In this document: positions 21,089-24,326 of the stretch, in pieces
How the letters are laid out: every line of letters begins with the position of its first letter
Position numbering within the stretch: the stretch's first letter is position 1
Source: Spirogloea muscicola
Lineage: Eukaryota > Streptophyta > Zygnematophyceae > Spirogloeales > Spirogloeaceae
NCBI GenBank assembly: GCA_009602725.1
Contig: WELB01000009.1
Span: 1,299,066 to 1,323,391 of the forward strand
Direction: 5' to 3'
DNA length: 24,326 nucleotides
Translations under genes and position numbers: made by a program
Notes under the pieces: generated by a model
What the model was told of the DNA's origin: nothing
Seen by the model: the letters and a program-made list of their open reading frames with translations, nothing else
Database searches by the model: none

Positions 21089-22462
21089 ATCTACTCCACT
21101 CATCGGTGTCCGACCCCTATCGCTTTCAGTATTGCGGAAGTACTGCAGTAGTTCCCAGGCGCTGGCCATTGCTCCCTGGCCTCTCTTCAGGCCAAGGCAT
21201 GCAGTGCAAGGCTCTGTGATGCGGACCGGCTGGTTGAGCTGCAGAAGCTTCTGATTGGAGCCAAGCTCCCCAGAGCATGCCGTCATCTGCCATGGACGGC
21301 CACGCCTGGCTCCCTTGAGGTTAGAAGAGACCCCAAATCGCCATTGTTCATTCTTTTTCTGGGCTGGCCGATTACAGCCATCGCCCTCTACTCGAAGAGC
21401 CTATCTTCAAATGGCCTCATCGTTTCAAAAGTCAAGACTTGACTTGTCATGCTGCAGACTTTGATGCCTGCAACGGGCATCAAACCCAGAATCTCTGATA
21501 CCGTGGCTGAGGCTGGCTTCGGTTGAGCAGGCCAGGCAGAAATTATCTGGCATGTACCGTTGTTGTCCCTTTCAGCTAGCAGAAGCAGTTCTAGTGACAA
21601 GCTAGGGCGACCATTAGGCAGTAGTCCGCATGTCGATATAGAGCATCTTCTGGTGCCTGCTACTTTCTGTGGAGTTTGCAAGCATCTCCTAGAAGACAAA
21701 CCGGGCGCCTTATCGAATAACAATGTCAGCGCTCTTCTTCAACACTCAAATGTGCTGAGCATGTCACTTAGTGCGGCAGACTCTGCTACCATGCGGCATG
21801 CCCATTACATGCCCTTTACTTGTGATGCCTAAGAAGTGGACCCTTACATCCTGCGAAGTGATGGAAGCCTGCGGAATACCAATACAATATCTGGGAAGTC
21901 TTAAAATAGTGTTTGCAATGCCAGGTGCGCCACATCTCATGTCAAATGAGGACCTTGCAAGTTCACGGATGTGATTGTGACATAGTTGTCTGAAGAGGAG
22001 TAGAACGCAGCCTGCGTTGTTGCCTGTGTCTGCTAAGGCAACTGGAAAGACCCCTGCACGCAGCGCTAGATGCAAGGCCAATAAGCCGCTGACACCCTCT
22101 GAATGTCACAGCTGAAGGGGTTCCTGCAATTCATGTACCTTGGGCGATGAAGTCCTGCGATCAACAGCAAAGTCGAATCTTCAGCAGCTTCGAGGCGCAG
22201 ATATCACACAGGCGGGCCGATCTGGCACTTTACTTGATCTCCAATCAAGTGGTAGACTGAAAAGGTCAACATCCTGACACTTAGGGTAGTAAATTGTTGA
22301 GAAACTGAGATGCTGGAGGTGTGTTTAGGTGAAAGTGGGCTGAAGCATTCAGCTAGAAGTCAGGGCTCAGGTTTTCTCAAAATAGTCGACTAAGGGTGCA
22401 ATGGATTGTCAGGATTTCTATTTGATTCTTGAGGTGCTCGCCTTATTGGCGACAAAGCTTGT
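21089..22462. other. Intergenic interval between convergent exportin and SET genes
   Basis: This 1.37-kb stretch lies between two stop codons facing each other and should hold both 3' UTRs. On the minus strand TGTAA polyadenylation-type signals occur at 21848-21844, 21809-21805 and 21376-21372, possibly for the SET-domain gene; no plus-strand TGTAA was noticed. The longest open frame without a partner gene is 21560-21832 on the plus strand (90 residues), which contains PATFCGVCKHLLEDKPG, discussed in the findings. No gene is called. Confidence 0.55.
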
Positions 22463-24326
22463 TCAGCCGCCGGCCGCCGGTGCACCAAGTGCCCGGCTGC
22501 TGCGCAGGCGGTCGCGTGCGAGCACCGTGGCGGCATGCTGCGGGCCATGGCAGAGAGTGATAAGCTCAAGCGCTCGCAGATAGCAGCCTGCGGTGGCTGC
22601 ATTCGCCTGGCTAGCAAGTGCAACAGCAGCACCAGCAGAACAGCAGCCGGCATTGATGCTGTCATCGGTGGATGGCGGCGCCGCCATCTCCACGAGATTG
22701 ACAAGGAGGTCAATCACAGCAGCAACATAGCCGGGATTCTGAGCCGCTGCATCCTGCACGAGCCTGACGCCAACCAGGGCGGCCGCTGGTGTGACCGCTA
22801 GCTGGAGCGCCGTCGCCTCTGAGCCGAGCAAGGCCAGGGCGTCGCCGAGGTCCAGCCAGTAGCGGCCCGCCAGCGGCGCGGCGCCAGCCTCGCCCTCTCG
22901 CATGAGCGCGTCTGCTGCCAGCACCAAAGCTGCCGCATACACGACCGCTGCGCCAAGTTGCGGGCCGCTGCGGCCGCCCGTCGCCAGCACACAGCAGCGC
23001 GCAGCGCACGCTGCGGCGGCGTACGCCTCGAGGCACGTGGCGTGGAGCTCATGCAGCGCGCGCACGACCGTGGCCACCACCATTCCGTCGCCAGAGAGCT
23101 TGTCTGAGTGGGTTTCTCTGGAAGCAGTCGCAGCGGACTGCTCGCCATGGTAGCCAGCGCTGCCTAGCCGAGGGTCATGCGATAAGACTGCGACGTCGCT
23201 GTCATTGTCGCCCAATGCAGCCAGTCGCCGCTTGCTTCCGCTAATGCAGCCGCTTCTGCGCGGCCGGTCGTCCAAGAAGCAGTCTATGGGCAACTTTTCA
23301 CACGGGAGCGCTTCCACAATGACGTCCTCCAGTTGACGGAAGGCCTCCGCCGGGCCGCCACCACTGCCATCGTCGGCGGAGAGCAGCGCCGTCACGCCGG
23401 CAGCCACGCCATCGCCAATGCGCTCGAGGCTCCTCGCCAGCGCCGACGACGCCAGGCGCTCGCCGCACTCGTCGCAGCGGAACACATGTGTTGTGTCGCC
23501 GCTGCTGCCGCCGCCGCCGTTGCCGCTGCTGGCAACGCCGCCGGGCTCCAAGGCTGGCTGCAGCCTGCCAGGCAAAGCTCCTTAAGTGCCTGACCAGAAG
23601 CCTGGGAGGTAAGGGTATAGGTTTAGGGTTTATGGGTTTGCGATTAGAGATCTAGGTTTTATTATTGTCTCAGTGACATGCAAACATGCTTTTAAGCTCT
23701 GAGTCAATGTCACAGGCAAATCATGTCGAAGTTTAAAGTTTAAGTATAGGGTTTAGGGTTAAGGGTTTAGGGTTTGGGGAGGATCGTACTGGCGAGCACA
23801 CCAGCGCCTCCTGGACGAGGCGGCCGCGGCACGAGCCGGCGGCGGAAGCACAGCAGCCGCCGACGGCCGCCAGGCGCCGGTCAGCCGCGCCGGCGGGCGC
23901 CACGCGGCAGCGCGGGCAGTGGCAGATGAAGCAGAATCGCGTTAGCAGATCCGTTTGGCGCTCGGCCGGCGGCCTCATCACGTCAATGTAGGCGATGGAG
24001 ATCTCGTCGCCGGCGGCGATGTCTCTGAGGGCTCTAATGCTAATTGTGGGGCCGGCGCCGGAACCCAAAGAGCAATCGATCGTGAACACCGCGCTGGGCC
24101 GGCAGCTGTGATTCATCCACGAAAACGGCGGCGGATAAACGGCGACGCCCGCCGTCACCGCCACCGCCGTTACCGCCGCCGCCGCCGCCGCCGTGCGGTC
24201 CTCGATCCGGACCTCCACGCCGTTGATCAGCACCTGGCACAGCGCCTCGGCCGCCAGCGCCTCGAGCTCGCCGCCGTATCCGCCGTCGCCGCCGCCAACG
24301 CCGCCGACGCCGCCGCCGCCGCGGTC
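22463..24326 (-). CDS. SET-domain (SMYD-like) lysine methyltransferase, 3' part
   Basis: SMYD-type enzymes transfer methyl groups from S-adenosylmethionine to lysines of histones or other proteins. Two exons are deduced: 24326-23790 (open to the edge) and 23557-22463, joined in phase 0. The first carries the C-terminal SET core: FSWMNHSCRPSAVF (the NHSC motif), IRALRDIAAGDEISIAYID, and the post-SET zinc cluster FCFICHCPRC. The second begins near a further zinc-binding pair, FRCDECGE, and continues into an Ala-rich helical C-terminal domain of about 340 residues ending GPQHAATVLARDRL, as in SMYD family tails. An Ala/Val-rich insertion from GCC repeats sits before the NHSC motif. The MYND finger and first half of SET would lie right of the window. 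Coding GC is very high and introns are few, unlike the neighbouring genes. A plant ASHR1-type assignment is possible. Confidence 0.85.
23611..23660 (+). repeat. Degenerate TTTAGGG tract
   Basis: Several partial copies of the plant telomere unit, such as GGTTTAGGGTTTATGGGTTT, with scattered changes. It lies inside the intron of the minus-strand SET-domain gene. Confidence 0.65.
23745..23779 (+). repeat. TTTAGGG telomere-like tract
   Basis: About four to five near-perfect units (GGGTTTAGGGTTAAGGGTTT and continuing), also inside the SET-gene intron and close to its donor site. This is the longest such tract in the window. Confidence 0.85.
24153..24195. repeat. GCC triplet run coding poly-Ala in SET exon
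   Basis: A (GCC)n run encodes six Ala residues and is followed by Ala/Val alternation on the minus strand. It places a low-complexity insertion just ahead of the NHSC motif of the SET domain. Confidence 0.8.
24281..24326. repeat. GC-rich triplet run at right edge
   Basis: Imperfect (GCC)n that encodes a Gly-rich segment in the SET-gene frame and continues to the window edge, so the protein has a Gly-rich linker upstream of ELEALAAEALCQVL. Confidence 0.75.

Larger units (their letters stand above)
23558..23789 (-). other. Intron of SET-domain gene with telomere-like tracts
   Basis: The intron is inferred from the GTACGA donor (23789-23784) and a GCTGCAG acceptor ending at 23558; both flanking exons are phase 0. 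It is AT-richer than its exons and contains the two degenerate TTTAGGG tracts listed separately. Confidence 0.65.

Noticed and set aside
1-24326. tRNA, rRNA, CRISPR or transposon signatures
   Set aside because: No B-box-like GGTTCGA element, long terminal or inverted repeats, transposase motif or regularly spaced repeats were seen.

Overview
The window looks like nuclear DNA of a green alga or other Viridiplantae lineage, probably a trebouxiophyte-like chlorophyte. Most genes have many short introns of roughly 60-450 bp with GT..AG ends. First exons are very GC-rich while introns are near 45-50 % GC. Short tracts of the plant-type telomere motif TTTAGGG occur near gene starts and inside one intron. 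The recognisable proteins read closest to plant versions of their families. The taxon is an inference and no species is claimed.

Layout, left to right. (1) At 1-230, minus strand, is one exon with the second half of a RING finger of the plant PHD/RING type; the gene leaves the window on the left. (2) At 371-4535, plus strand, is a 14-exon gene for an AFG1/LACE1-type mitochondrial AAA ATPase of about 542 residues. (3) At 8873-5148, minus strand, is a complete 10-exon gene for a secreted or vacuolar S28 serine carboxypeptidase (lysosomal Pro-X carboxypeptidase family) of 511 residues, convergent with the AFG1 gene. (4) The stretch 8874-12645 contains no gene I can name. It has several spliceable open stretches, mainly on the minus strand, that may be an unrecognised gene. 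(5) At 12646-21088, plus strand, is a 22-exon gene of 1,254 codons for an Exportin-5/HASTY karyopherin, complete and with every exon phase matching. (6) The stretch 21089-22462 is intergenic between convergent genes and carries a short zinc-finger-like open frame. (7) From 24326 down to 22463, minus strand, is the 3' part of a SET-domain (SMYD-like) lysine methyltransferase gene whose 5' half lies beyond the right edge.

These are ordinary housekeeping genes and do not form a pathway or cluster. I found no mobile element, CRISPR array, rRNA or tRNA. All splice models were built by hand from family motifs, GT/AG ends and phase agreement. The AFG1, S28 and exportin models each close without a frameshift, which is the main support for them. 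Points worth a second look are an apparent GC-AG intron in the exportin gene, a possible in-frame 39-nt cassette exon there, a possible decayed copy of the active-site Asp exon in the S28 gene, a perfect intronic hairpin, telomere-like tracts, and the unassigned 3.6 kb. I did not find strong evidence for a novel system.
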